From Hyparrhenia diplandra (lineage: Eukaryota > Streptophyta > Magnoliopsida > Poales > Poaceae), in assembly GCA_015847255.1 (NCBI GenBank), contig JADLZK010013206.1, forward strand, positions 124,001-188,000: 64,000 nucleotides of DNA, read 5' to 3'. A model generated the notes under the pieces. It searched no databases, was not told where the DNA came from, and saw nothing but the letters and a program-made list of their open reading frames with translations. A program made the position numbers and the translations under genes. Position 1 is the stretch's first letter, and every line of letters begins with the position of its first letter. Shown here one piece after another: positions 48,001-59,623 of the stretch.

Positions 48001-50775
48001 GAGCTTTTCCCTGTAAAAGACAAACAAAACAACTTAGATATACCATTAAAATTAAAACATAAGTAAAAAGATACACCTTGGTTGACTTTAAAAGAGGGAT
48101 GACTGATTCGGGCGAAGCTACATAGTGTGCTGTGGGTGCCCACAAAATTTTGAAAAACCGCTACTAGAAACAAATTTTCAGCGAAAGGGTCTCTAGCCTA
48201 GTGGTTAGAGTACCTCAGTAGCACCCAAAGCATATCTGGGTTCGACTCCTTGTGGGAGCGAATTTAAACAGACTGTATTATTAAAAATTAAAAAATAGAT
48301 TGGGGTTTCCCTTTGCTGACTTCGGTCAAAAAAAAAAAAAAAAAAAAAAAAGAAACAAATTTTCACCATCTTTTAAGATTAAATTTCACACCTATAACAG
48401 AAAGACACCCTCTCTCTATTTTGCTCTAGCTTCGGCTCTGGCTGATTGCCTAGCCAAGTGTGAGTTGCAACACCCAGACGTATGTCCTCTATGTTACCAG
48501 GAACAAGAAAGAACCCAGCATCTTCTTTTACCATGTGTGTTCACTCATCAGGTTTGGTTCTTCATTTTCCAATATCTGAACCTGTTCGTCGAGCCTTTGC
48601 CCACAGCTAAGTCTTCTAGTTTCTTGGCCTGGTGGTGCAACACCATCCGAGCAGTGCCAAAAGATCTGCAGAAAGGTTTGAACTCTCTCATCATACTTGC
48701 GTCCTGGGAGGCTTGGAAGCACCGCAACCTGTGTTTGAAGGAGTACATCCCATCATCCAGGTACTACTCTGAACAGTGACGAATGAGAGCTCCTTGTGGT
48801 GTATGGCTGGAGCCTCAAAGCTCCAGGAGCTCCTCACTAGGTCCCTTGTGCTGGGCACTTAGGCGCCGTGACTATCGATCAAGCTAGTCTGCGATTTTTT
48901 TCTCTCGCAAATTTTGGTTTTTGTTTTGGTGGGTGTGTTGGTGTGCAAGGATTGGGGGTCTCCTCTAATCTTTTGTATTTGTTCACTTGTTTCTTAATGA
49001 TGATGAAATAACACGCGTAGTAGTCGGAGAGACATTCTGATTCGGAGAGTCTGTTGACCTGATTATGGCAGAACTCAGAACCAACGCCTTCACTCAGCAG
49101 CCGCCTGCCGATCGTGCCAAGGCTAGTCCCGACAGCAACGAAATGCTCCGTGGTGGCGGCCTTACCGGCATGCTCATCTGGCCTCTTGCATGGCAGCATG
49201 TCAAAAGTCCAGTGTTCAGGGACGCATGTCTTCTGGATCCAACCCTGGAACACCGTCAGCAGCAGGGAGATGAACCCCAGAAGCATCAACTCTGCATCAC
49301 ATAAACACAAAGGGCTAAACATCATCTGATGGCTATAGTACTTTTGTAACATCTTTATCATATCCTAGGCGTAGTCCCTTTTGTAACATCGATGGGTCAT
49401 GGTGTGAGGCCGTTTGAATGGTTGCCGTTGGCTTGCGTCTTTGCGAGCGCACACGGAACGATCCGTTCTGGCACTCTCACAGTTGTACCCCAATTTCTTC
49501 ATTATTAATGAAATACAAGCCTGACAGGTTTTTTCTACTGGTAAGAAAAAAATATCGGCCCCGACCATAAATGCGAAATTTCAGAAATTTCTGAAATATC
49601 GGGTCAAATTTAAATTGATTTTTTTAAAAATTTTGGCATCATTTCATCATAAAAACTCTAATCAATGATCCATCGCGAAATTTATATAACATCGGTGAAA
49701 TAGCATAGTATCTCATAGAAGTAGGGCCGTGGTAATACGTAGAGCTACGGTAATACCGATCTAAAAGAAATTCGGTTCTTAGTGAAAAGAGCGACATTTC
49801 AGAAATTTTGGCGAAATTTCGCAAAAAAAAAATTTTCATACCGCTCACGTAAAAAAATCTATATCTTATCCATAATCATAGAGAAAAGGAAAGGCCTATA
49901 TTCTTCCTTTTTTTGTGCTAGGAATTAATACTTTAGTAAAAAAAAAGTTCCAATGTATTTTTATTTAGATATCAAAATATTGTCATTTTAGTCACATAAA
50001 AGATATATTATCATTTTCTGTTGTGGATTTCTCGTTAATCAAATACGAGAGCAGAATTAGCTCTCTTGAGTGTCACGAGATATAGAAGAGCTGTTGGAGA
50101 GTGGAATAATATATAAAATGAGTTATATTAATTTAAATGACTATTCAAATGTTGATTTAGAGAGTAAATTCAAAAGTTGCGTCCTTTCTGTTAATAAATC
50201 ACAAAAGTTTTCCTTAGATGCATTTTTAAATAGCCAATCACCCGGTTTCTATCCGGTCCTCTTCTCCAAAGTACAATCAGTTCCCGATGTTCTTAGTAAT
50301 AATCAGACCACAAATAAGGCGCGAAATACTTTTTATATGCGAGTCTCATCCTCATAGAATTTTTATTTTATCGCACAAAATCTTTATCATCTCTTTTTAT
50401 CTATAGATTATATACTATATATCGTTGTTTTATTATCTCGAAGCCAAAAACATGGAGGAGAAATGGAGGCACCTTCTTTGACCTTGTTCAGCGCCTCGTA
50501 GAGCGCCTTCTGCTTCTTCTTGAGCTTCTGCAGGACACGACAGGCCGGTCGATCACCCAGATTAGCGCCATGGCCGTCAGCAGGATCGGAGATGGAAGAG
50601 AACCGCTGAGTGAATCGAGGAAAGCAGAGGACACACACGCACGCACCTTGCCGAGGTAGTGGAGGCCTCGCTCGGCGAAGAGCGAGATGACCACAATGAG
50701 CGAGCAGACCCCGGCGACGATCCACGTCGGTGTGAACTCCAGCGCCGTCACCTCGTCCTCCTCGGCGCCCGCCAT
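45021..50775 (-). CDS. MLO: MLO-like seven-transmembrane protein, copy 2 (14 exons, intact frame)
   Basis: Exons 5' to 3': 50775-50647, 50527-50473, 49291-49059, 48010-47894, 47806-47752, 47193-47126, 46939-46865, 46787-46699, 46593-46544, 46349-46309, 45879-45664, 45573-45506, 45393-45333, 45224-45021. About 486 residues with no frameshift or stop. The start MAGAEEDEV is preferred over an upstream in-frame ATG at 50826 because it aligns with copy 1. Landmarks: LEFTPTWIVAGVC (first helix), ELMLLGFISLLLTV, LHIFIFVMAITHVIF, WYLWIFVVIFLLLNV, GTKLEHIIAELV, FWFGKPRIILYLIHFI, CSYVTLPLYAIVTQ. The C-terminal calmodulin site contains VQKGVLVWAKTSK. Exon 6 is 24 bases (8 codons) shorter than in copy 1, within a cytoplasmic loop. 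Introns 2 and 3 exceed 1 kb; intron 3 carries a SINE and a LINE tail. Confidence 0.97.
48181..48350 (+). mobile_element. Complete tRNA-derived SINE in intron 3 of MLO copy 2
   Basis: RNA polymerase III promoter boxes: A box TAGCCTAGTGG (48194-48204) and B box GGTTCGACTCC (48239-48249), 34 bases apart. The body resembles grass Au-type SINEs (GGGAGCGAATTT) and ends GACTTCGGTC plus an A tract. A perfect 15-bp target duplication AGAAACAAATTTTCA flanks it (48166-48180, 48351-48365). It is antisense to the host gene. Confidence 0.92.
48400..49015 (+). pseudogene. L1-type LINE 3' end in intron 3 of MLO copy 2
   Basis: Encodes the reverse-transcriptase zinc-binding motif CPLCYQEQERTQHLLLPCVF, then FLAWWCNTIRAVPKDLQKGL and LIILASWEAWKHRN, all typical of the end of plant L1 ORF2, to a stop at about 48779. 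The 3' untranslated tail (TTTGTATTTGTTCACTTGTT, then ATGATGAAATAACACGCG) ends about 45 bases before MLO exon 3. Antisense to the gene; 5' truncated. Confidence 0.85.
49292..50472 (-). other. Intron 2 of MLO copy 2, AT-rich insertion-like
   Basis: 1.18 kb, far longer than the 121-bp intron 2 of copy 1. At 49550-49850 it has short self-inverted words (GAAATTTCAGAAATTTC, GGCGAAATTTCGC) suggesting a decayed TIR element. No gene seen. Confidence 0.4.
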
Positions 50776-51959
50776 TTCAGCCCCCGTCCGGCCTCGCTTA
50801 CTCCTGCAGAAAGCGTCGAAATACAAGGGCTCGCGCAGCAGACTCGTTTCTGCTATACTTTGTGTTGTGCTGCCACTGCTGTACTGTATATGTAGTAAGT
50901 GTGTGCGTATGGGCGCTTATCAGTTAGCCATTCAGTTGTGTTATTCTCTCGTAATAAATCACCATCAGCCAGCAAAAGTTTCCAACTGCTGCTATTCGGC
51001 AGCTTGAATACGGTTACTTAGCAGCCTTGGATGTGTGCAGGCTCTTACTACATATTCGAGGTTACGTTCGAGCTGATCGCAGCTTGTTGGATGTGTCCCA
51101 AGTTTCCATTTCAACCTGCACATTCGAGGTTCGAGCTGATGGCAGCGTCCAGGCTGCCGATCTTCCAGACGACCCGGCCGCATAAATGATGGGATAATAT
51201 GAGTAATTACGAGTTGATTAGACGTCAGATAGATGCTATTGCCGGCTTGCTACATACCTAGGCACCGCCGCAGTCTCTCTTTGTGCAGTTTTGTGCCTGT
51301 TGGAATATAACTTTTTTTTTTTGGAAAAATGAGAACAGCAGTTATCAATCCAGATGTAGAATGACAGACGCATCCGTTTGGAAATTGGAATAATGGCGCA
51401 GCAGCAGCCAACACTCCAGCAGTATAGCCACGTATAAACCTAGGAGAAGAGCATCCAAGAACACAAAAGGACACACCATATATGTAGCCTCAATGCCTTG
51501 AGCGCAACACCCCTTGACACACACATCCGGGATCCGGCCAATGTACATGTACGTACGGTGCCAATGCCTGGTGTGATGAGGTAAGTCGTCTCGTCAGTTT
51601 GCCTTACAAAATTTGCGACCGTCATTGGGACGGTGAGTTTTAGTGGATAATAACCTTTTTGAGTGGCTAATTCTAGTAGCTCAGGTCTCTAATGTGACTT
51701 TGGTGGATGGTAAAGACTATTTTTAGATGGCTTTTATCCGGTATGGAGTTTTCTCCGTCCGGTCTATGTATCTTGATGCTATAGATACAAATCCACCCTT
51801 CCAACATAAGAGAAACTGAAATGGAAAATACCTCTAAAAATTAAAATTTTCCTCTAGTTTGTCCAAAGAGGTGTCGTTTTGACAAAGCAACCTCGCTAGA
51901 AAAATTAGAAAGGGGAGTCGAAAATGCGAAAGTGTTTAATATGAATGAACCTATCCAAC
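50776..51959. promoter_or_regulatory. Upstream region of MLO copy 2
   Basis: Promoter side of the minus-strand gene. No TATA box could be chosen with confidence, and no gene is seen in the remaining spacer. Confidence 0.3.
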
Positions 51960-52455
51960 ACCTCTTTTTTTTGATTGCCTTTTGCCAAGATGATTTGGAG
52001 GATAATTTTCTATGCTACTAACCTTACCCAACCTGTTTCAATTAACCATATATTTGGTACTTGGCTTCATAATCAACATAAAAAGTCTAAGCCACTGATT
52101 TGGGTTGGTGTGGCAGCTTTATTCTGGGGCCATCTCGCAGTGACACGATTTTTAAATCTAACTCTATTATGCAGGTTATCTTGAGGGGAGCTTATTGGTT
52201 GCGCTTCGGGCCATTGCAGCGTAGATCTTGAGCAAGCAAAGGACGCCCTCGTTGTATTGAGCAAGCAATTGGAGATGGTTGCTCTAGAAATTTCAAATAG
52301 AGGGTGGAAGCATAATTTCCGTTTGCTTTAATTCCAATGTCTATGTCACGCAGACACTCGGCTTGCACCTGTTTTTTTCATTTTTCCAAACTCGTAATAA
52401 TTGGCTGTGTACATCCCTTGATGTAGAGGCCGGATTTTATTATCCATTATTAAAA
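51960..52455 (+). pseudogene. LINE 3' end fragment
   Basis: Reads in plus-strand pieces FGTWLHNQHKKSKPLIWVGV, then frameshifted text resembling RGAYWLRFGPLQR. This is the usual end of plant L1 ORF2 following its zinc-binding part. It is followed by a 3' untranslated sequence ending ATTATCCATTATTAAAAAAA. Confidence 0.65.
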
Positions 52456-52613
52456 AAATTAGGACGGTGAGAGCAACGGCCAGCTTAAAAGCTTTCGAAG
52501 GTCGAGGATTGCCTCTTAGCGAGTAAAGCTTGTCTTTGGATGTTTGTTAGTCAGGCTTAGGTGTCATTGTGTAATCAAAACTATGCAGATGCACTTGCCA
52601 TGGCGACGCATCG

Positions 52614-53230
52614 TTTTTTTTTTTTTTTTTTTTTTTTGCGATAAGAAAAAATTCCATTGATACAAAAGCAAGTTATATCCACTTATTATAAAAGTAAACC
52701 AAACTACTCCACCTCCATTGATGGGAGACAAGAAACCTTGAAAAAGGCCATAAATTCCACCATCCAGATCACCATCCCAAACGGATATGCCACGGACGCA
52801 AGCTCCGATCCGAACGAACAGGGCCATCTCACCATCCACCGCCGTCATCCTCATACCCATCACTTTTTGCAAAAGAGGAATAAACCGCTAAAACTCCACA
52901 TGCAAATATAATGAAATTGGCGCCGCCGACACGTCGGCCGAACTCATCGCCGTTGCCTTCACCGGATTCGTCATGAGAACACAAGTCCAACCGACATCCG
53001 GATAGATATCGTTGGAAAACAAAATCTCACTAGCCCATCGCCATGGCTGCATAGAACCACAAATGAGACAAAGGAAGGGCCGGAGTACCTTATTCTTCAT
53101 CAATGGTGATATCTTCGCCTTGCCATCACCGCCGAGGAACGACATACTCCATTGCTCCATCGACGATCTTGAGGACGCCTTACGCCGCGGGGGCCAATCT
53201 CTTCGATTGGATCTCCGGAGAAACCTTAAA
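52614..53230 (-). mobile_element. Poly(A)-tailed retroelement or retrocopy, minus strand
   Basis: A 24-base T run (52614-52637) marks a poly(A) tail on the minus strand. The upstream ~600 bases contain ORF pieces (for example SFLGGDGKAKISPLMKNK) that I cannot assign. Its 5' end and target duplication were not found, so LINE tail, SINE-like element and processed retrocopy all remain possible. Confidence 0.45.
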
Positions 53231-53668
53231 CCTTACTAGAAAAAAAACTTATTAAAAGCGATGGATCTCCACTCCCTTCAACCGCGTGATGCCTGAGGAG
53301 AAGGGAGGGGGACCAGCGGTGGTGGAAAGCAGGAACCGGCGGCGGCAGCCCTAGGGTTTGGGGCGGCGGCCAATTCTATATCATTGTTTTATTAGCGCCA
53401 TGGCCGTCGCCAGAGATCAATGGGTCATGGGAGGGGACCAGCGGTTGTGTAATAAGCCACTCTCTTTCATTTTTTTTCCAAAAGTAAAGAGAAACTATAT
53501 CAAAACTTAGAGCATCTACTAGAGTTTTTTCTTGAACTCACTCTCTAAATTATTATTTAGAGAGTCACTTAATAAAATCATTTTCTAAATCTTTTCATCT
53601 GTCACTAACTTATTTATATCTTGCACGTATTGTAGAGAAACAACCTTAATCTTCATTATTTTAGCTAT

Positions 53669-53990
53669 CACTACCAGATTCCCCCTCTTTGCCGGGGTAA
53701 ATCCTTTGCCGAGATCAAAAGCACATGCCTTTCGCAAAGAGCCCCTCTGAAGACGACGACTATGAGGAGGAGGAGGGGTCGTGGACCCTCGGCGTTGATG
53801 CCCCAAACGGCGGTGCGAGGAGTACTGAGGAGGGGATGGGTAGGGGGGGGAGGAGGGTAGCCACGGTGCGGGAGGGGGGTTCCTCTTCCTCTACTACGAG
53901 ATCCCTCCACACACCCCGGACCGACCACCTCCGCACAAATGTCGACCATTCGACCGGTACCTCTAAGGTAATTTACTTAAAATTTTAGCA
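53669..53990 (+). mobile_element. CACTA transposon end
   Basis: Starts CACTACCAGATTCCCCCTC and continues with CTTTGCCGGGG and TTTGCCGAGATC, the terminal and subterminal TGCCGAG-type words of En/Spm elements in grasses. The opposite CTAGTG end is not found, so it is a fragment. The GC-rich part that follows has no recognisable gene. Confidence 0.65.
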
Positions 53991-54289
53991 CTACTTTCTC
54001 ATTTGTTGTGTTGAAAACACAATAGTAACTAATAATTTTTCTTGATCATTTGAGCAGGTCTTATATTGTTGTAGGTGACCGTTGACACTGTTATAGCATA
54101 ATATTACTAGTCAACTAAACATGAAATAAGGGCTTAAAACGAATATCAACATAAGTCTAGGGGCTTTCTTGACATAATTCCACGAGCTTTGGTGATTTAT
54201 ATCTTTTCGTGGATTGAACAGGATAAAAGCGAGATAAGAACAGTGAGAACCCTAAGAGTTTGCATCTCATACGATGATAAGAGTTGACC
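53991..54289. other. Spacer left of the solo LTR
   Basis: No gene seen. It is contiguous with 56256 onward once the solo LTR is removed, and may belong to the 5' LTR of the downstream gypsy element. Confidence 0.35.
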
Positions 54290-54294
54290 GTGAG

Positions 54295-56250
54295 TGTAGG
54301 CACAAAAATCCTACTCCCTTGCGCCACGCACCGACAAGCCGGAATAGCTAGCTTTACTCTCGCCGAGCGTCTTGAATCGAAGGCGTGCCAGATCAATTTG
54401 ACTTTGTTAATTGACAAGGAGGTAAACGTGAGATCCGGAACATGCCCGGTGAGACCAAGACAGTTCCGCATGTATGGCTCTAAGGCGGATGTAAAGACAC
54501 ATAGCTATGAGAGCTATCGTCGACAGATAATGAGAGCATTCGGTAAGCATGTAAAGATGTAATCGTAATAACAGTTGCCGAATGGTCATAAAAGACATGT
54601 TTGAACAAGTAAAGTCGATCATCATGATATGACATCATAAAGCTCTATTGCACGAATCGAATTAATTGACAACATGGAACAAAAAGCAGGTAACTCATAA
54701 ATAAAAACCTAATCTAAATGACACATGCATAGGTTTCGTCCAACTAGTCACGCCGCACGCCTAGCCTTCCTAAACCCGTCAAGCTTAAACCCTTACAAAC
54801 TAATCCACCGCATGATACCAATTTTTGCTACAGATATAAACCACCTACCACAACTAGATCAATCCACCGCATGATACAATCTAACCATGGTAAGCTAAAA
54901 GCACGCATACATCTAAATAGATCCATAAATACTCATTACTCGTTGAAGCGCGTATGCATAGACAAGTAAAGTACACATGCAAACCTAATCTAAAGCAAAG
55001 CCGGAGATTCGTCCCGATCAGTCCTAACAAACAATCCACCGCGATGATACACCGCAACAAGCTAATCCACCGCATGATACGGCTTGCCGACTTAACCGAT
55101 TCTAAACCCCTCTTCGTCCCTAACAAACAATCCACCGCATGATACATCGCAACAAGCTAATCCACCGCATGATACGGCTTACCGGACTAGACTATAACAA
55201 TAGGTAGATTTACACATGCAAGATACAAGTAAACACATAAGCGTATTCGGCAAGCTTGCCGAATCCAGTGGTCCATGAAGAAGAAACTCACACGTAAAAC
55301 CTTAGCTTTTTGCCGCACGACTCATGACTAAACGCGCAAGAACCCGCAACACGTGACAACCTAGATTGATCTAGGCTTGGCTATGAAAGAACAGATAGAT
55401 CTAATGACAAGCTTAATGATAAACATCGAGAGTACCGATGACATCTAGATCTAACAAAAGATAAAGCCGAGCAACATCAATCTAGATTTGGGGCAAAGAG
55501 TGTGTGCAAACATAAATAAATAAATAGATAATCAAATAGGAATCATGCACCACTCGGTAACTTAATGAATTCATTAGGGTGCCAAGCCTAATGAAGCCGA
55601 TAACTAGCTCTCGGCCGGATCTTAGCCCACCGGATGGCTCATGATCGACAAAAGAACCCTCTTGCCCTCGATAGCTTAAATCCGCCTGACGATACTAAGC
55701 GTGAACAAGACTTCTTGCAATAATCTAAATCCGCCTCGACGATACTAGACATGGTGCAAGGTTGCCGGTACTACGGAGGTCGGCGGGTCGATGATTCCTC
55801 TCGCAGTAGATCGACGACACGACATGGACTCGAAGGGTGGCCGGAGCCAAGGCACGGAGCCGGGTTGGTTGTATTTGATTTGGTAGATTGTTTACATTCT
55901 GCCGGGGTCTTATATTTATACCACTGGGCTTGTCGAAGTCCTAACTAATTACGAATAATAACAACTAAAATATCTAGCTAAGATACATTGTCCTCCAAGT
56001 TTTCTGAGTCGTGGGAATTGCACGTGATGTGGGCCCTCGTCCCCCGGATATCTCCCCTTGGTGCTCCACGCTTGCCGAACCATCTCCCCTTTCGGCTCCT
56101 TCTCGGACTCGGGCTCCTTAGCTGAATAACGGCTCCCTTGAATGCCACAAAGTATCATTGGCACCATACCGCTTAGCGAATGACTCCTTACCGAACCATC
56201 GTGTGCCGGCCCATCCGTCATCCAGGCTCTACCAAATTTTGGTGTTAACA
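54295..56250 (-). mobile_element. Uninterrupted solo LTR, same family as the outer LTR of the nest
   Basis: 1956 bp, ends TGTAGGCACAAAAATCC...GGTGTTAACA, perfect 5-bp target duplication GTGAG (54290-54294, 56251-56255). It matches 32799-33521 plus 39042-40247 in order, which confirms how those halves belong together. It carries several copies of AATCCACCGCATGATAC and the palindrome at 55245-55264. A TATA motif on the minus strand (GTATAAATATAAGACC, near 55908-55924) sets orientation. Confidence 0.92.
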
Positions 56251-56255
56251 GTGAG

Positions 56256-57356
56256 GCAACTCAATCCAAAAAGTGGACTAAAACATTCTAGAAGACACCG
56301 AAGACACCGGGAGAAACCGTAGTGGTTGTGCAACAGGGGTCCTAGCGATCGCTAGGAAGATTTCTGGCGACCGCCAGGTGGGACCCACTGTCGGCCTCAT
56401 CTTCTTAGGTCGGTTTCTAACCGACATTGAGGTTGTATCTACACCGTTGCCAAGGTCGCTTTGATCCAAGGGCCATCGTTCATCGCCAAGGGCTATATAA
56501 GCAGAACCCCTGACCCCAGGGTGAAACCCTAATTCATTATTATTATCATTAGATCAAGAGAGGGGTCCCTTGTATGGATCTTTCTCTTAGGTTTAGCTAT
56601 TAGAAAATAAGGAGAGAGGAGAGGTGAGAGCTTTTGATGAGAAGCTGGACTTGTCGGCTTCTTTTTCGACTTTTGTACCTCTACGGATCTAATTCTTCAT
56701 CAAGTTACTTCGATACTGGGGATCACTAAAGAACTCTACCGAAGTTGTACGCGAGGGGGTTCTATCCAAGCACTGCGACCACAAACAACTCCCGAGAAGG
56801 CAATGGAAGCATAGCTACGGTGACTTTGTTTGTAACTAGGATAGAACACTAGTCGGGTTACCTTGTAAAGAGTTCGGGTGTTCGGTTCCTCTACGGACAA
56901 CCCTCTCTCGTATCCGACTAGGATCGTAGCGAGTTCCTTGGCCCCTAAAAGGCGGCCAAGGAACACCTCAGAGGAGGGCGAGAACGCACGACACAGAACA
57001 CGAGCTTGGCCGCGACCAGCGCCGCAAGCTCACGGCCGATTCTCGGCCAACCCCATCAATCAAAAACAAAGCTTACGCCGATCGACGTAAAGGTCTTTAC
57101 TCGATCCTTGATCGAGGGGCCCGAACCAGTATAAAAACCCCGCTCTCCATGTCACCGCGCAAGAACAAACCGCCGCGGGCTCGAGGTTCGTCAAGGCCCG
57201 AACAAACCGCCCTTCCGGGTTCACCCCGTGGCGGGCTCTCGGTCGTAAAACATCGGATACCGGGCGTGCGGTAGAGGGCTCGTCGAATTTCAGCACGAGT
57301 CCGGCGGACCACGACATCATGAGTACATCGACGAGGAAGACGATCATCTTCGGTTC
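56256..57356 (+). other. Promoter/leader region of the plus-strand gypsy element (probable LTR)
   Basis: A TATATAAGC motif near 56492 followed by a CCCTAATTC-type leader about 30 bases on looks like an LTR promoter. GC-rich leader sequence continues to gag. LTR ends and primer site could not be fixed. Confidence 0.4.
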
Positions 57357-59590
57357 ATGGGCTTGCGAGATCGACGACGACGGCAAGACTCAAGCTGCAT
57401 CATCGAGGACTCCAAAACCGAAGAACCAGAACTGTCGAGAAGCTCCAAAGAATCGACGATTGCCGGCCGCCTCGAAGACGGAGAACAAACTCGAAGCTTG
57501 CTCGGGAACCAACACGGAAGGGCCCAAAGCCGAAAACCAATTTCGGGGAAGGTAGACAACCACGGCTCGAGTACGGACTCCGGAAGCAACTCGAAGTACG
57601 ACTCCAACTCCGGCTTGGATAAGGGAAGCTACTCCAACTCGGAAACTTTTTTCAACCAATACTTTTCCAACTCGGAGAAAGGAGGCGAGTTCGGATATAA
57701 CCCTGGACACCAGTCCAGATTACCTTTTCAATTTCCTACAGGATTACGCAACGCAGCACACGCGTATTCAAGGAGCGCCAGGACAACTCTGAAGAGAAGA
57801 TTGGAGATTCCTTTAGAGGGCGCGCAAAGAGGGCTCATATTGACAAGAACCCCAGAGGAGTGCATCATCCACTGGCCAAGAACCCTCAACCAGGCCGATC
57901 GTCAACCAACGGGGACAAACAGGGAGGTCCATCATCATAAGGTCCATCCCAGGCGGAAGGAGTGGCGACCTAAAGCTACAGCTGCAAAGGAAGTCTTCAT
58001 GGTGGCTACAGCTCGCACTCCGCTTAACCGTCCAGAGGCCCCCGACATCAGGTCCACTGACGAAGGCCTATCCAACATCTCGGCGGACGAAAGAACCCTC
58101 GACGACGAAGGAGAACACCAACGTCAAGAAAGGCTAAGAAGAAACAAGCTGAAGGGAGGACGCCGAATCAGGGCGAATGCGCGCATGCAAGCTCTGAACA
58201 AATATCAAGCCGATCTACACGAATACGAGAGGCTGAAATCTGAAAGAGAAGTTGAGGACGATCAGAGGGCAACCTGGGAGAGACTACAAGGGTTGATTGA
58301 CCGCTGAAGACCGCTACATGCACTGAATGACGAGGAGAGACTCATCAAGGAGGCATTGCGAAGGCTGTCCGAAAGAGACCCGGGGCGTCACGGTCGAAGG
58401 CAAAAGCAGACTCTCATGTTCCAAGAAGTCGATCCAACGTCTTTGAAAGGCTGGGAAGGCCAAAGGGTTTCAACAACTCCGGGCCACCTCGGTGGGATGG
58501 CGAGCGATACAGAAGACCCCCCAAGGGAAAGCCCCGCACCAAGACCAAGCCGACGAGAAGAAGTCACGGAATCAACCTATCGACCTCCTGGAACTCATCA
58601 AAGAGGAGGAAGAACCTCGGGAGGATTTGGAGAAAGAACGACGGAAAGCTACGACAGATTTCCTTGCCAAATAAAAAGATTGCAAGAAGTCAAGCTACCC
58701 CCAAAGTTCAAGCCTTCAAAACCACTCGAAATACGATGGGAAAACAGAGCCAGGACAATGGCTCGAGTCTACCGCAATCCATTGAGCCGGTTTGGAGGAG
58801 ATGGTGACGCAAAAGCCGTTTTCTTTCCCATGGCCCTAGAGGCTCTACCGCTCCAATGGTTCGACAAGATCGAAGAGGGCTCAATCCGATACTGGGAAGA
58901 CTTACAAAAAGCATTCTGTAGCAACTTCGTAGAAATCATCACCCATCCTATTACTCAGCCGAGTTGAAAAGCCTCAGCGAAGCCGAGAGAATCCCCGAGA
59001 GACTACTACCAGAAGATTCGGGAGAGATGAGATCCCAAGTGCACGACATCACCGAAAGGGAAGTGATAGGCGCGCCGGCAGCGGGATTTTCTCAAGATGG
59101 CAGTTCTCGATTTCTACAAGGACAACCCGAGGACAAACGACCAGTTCAAGCTTATTGTTGAGAAGATGATCGGAGCCGAAGAAAGAACCCGATATCGCTT
59201 TCGAGGAAAGAATGAACTCGAGAGGCCCCAAAAAAGGATCGAACAACTCTCAACGCGGAAAAAGAAGCGAGGACCGGACAACAATGTCGCAATGGCGGAG
59301 AAATCAAAGAAACCTTACAAACAGAGGTTCAACAACAACAACAATGGCGACAGGAACAGAAGCAACATCAAGCTAGAAGATCTACCCTGCATCTACCACC
59401 CTGGAGCTCCGCACACGCTCGGAAACTACACCACGTTCCAGGAGAAGTACAAGGGAGGAAACAACTCTGCTCAGAAGGGAAACAATCAAGAAAACAGAGA
59501 AGAAGCCATTGAAGAGCCAAAGACAGGGGGATTTCGTAAAGCAACGAGATCCTTGAACGTCATATTTCTGGGAGTACCCGGATCAAAGAG
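57357..59590 (+). pseudogene. Ty3/gypsy (Tat-like) gag, frameshifted
   Basis: Three blocks. 57357-58307 is a charged 316-residue N-terminal region. 58356-58967 holds the gag core (LPPKFKPSKPLEIRWE-like start, FFPMALEALPLQWFDK and IRYWEDLQKAFCSNF). 59097 on gives the C-terminal part, FRGKNELERPQKRI and the knuckle-like CIYHPGAPHTLGNY, in which the usual final Cys is Tyr. The frame breaks between blocks (near 58310 and 58965) are single-base slips plus a stop. Order and motifs fit Tat-lineage gypsy elements. Confidence 0.85.
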
Positions 59591-59623
59591 CAAGAGACAA
59601 GACAAGCTAGCACTCGATCAATC

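Noticed and set aside
48187..48260. tRNA gene suggested by A and B boxes
   Set aside because: No acceptor-stem pairing or anticodon arm; the A tract and 15-bp target duplication show it is a SINE.
50776..50826. Upstream in-frame ATG of MLO copy 2 at 50826 as the start
   Set aside because: It adds 17 basic residues absent from copy 1; the ATG at 50775 aligns with the copy 1 start and the family.
54803..55180. CRISPR-like array of AATCCACCGCATGATAC repeats
   Set aside because: Spacing is irregular, units vary, and the whole lies inside a TSD-flanked plant LTR that has a second copy.
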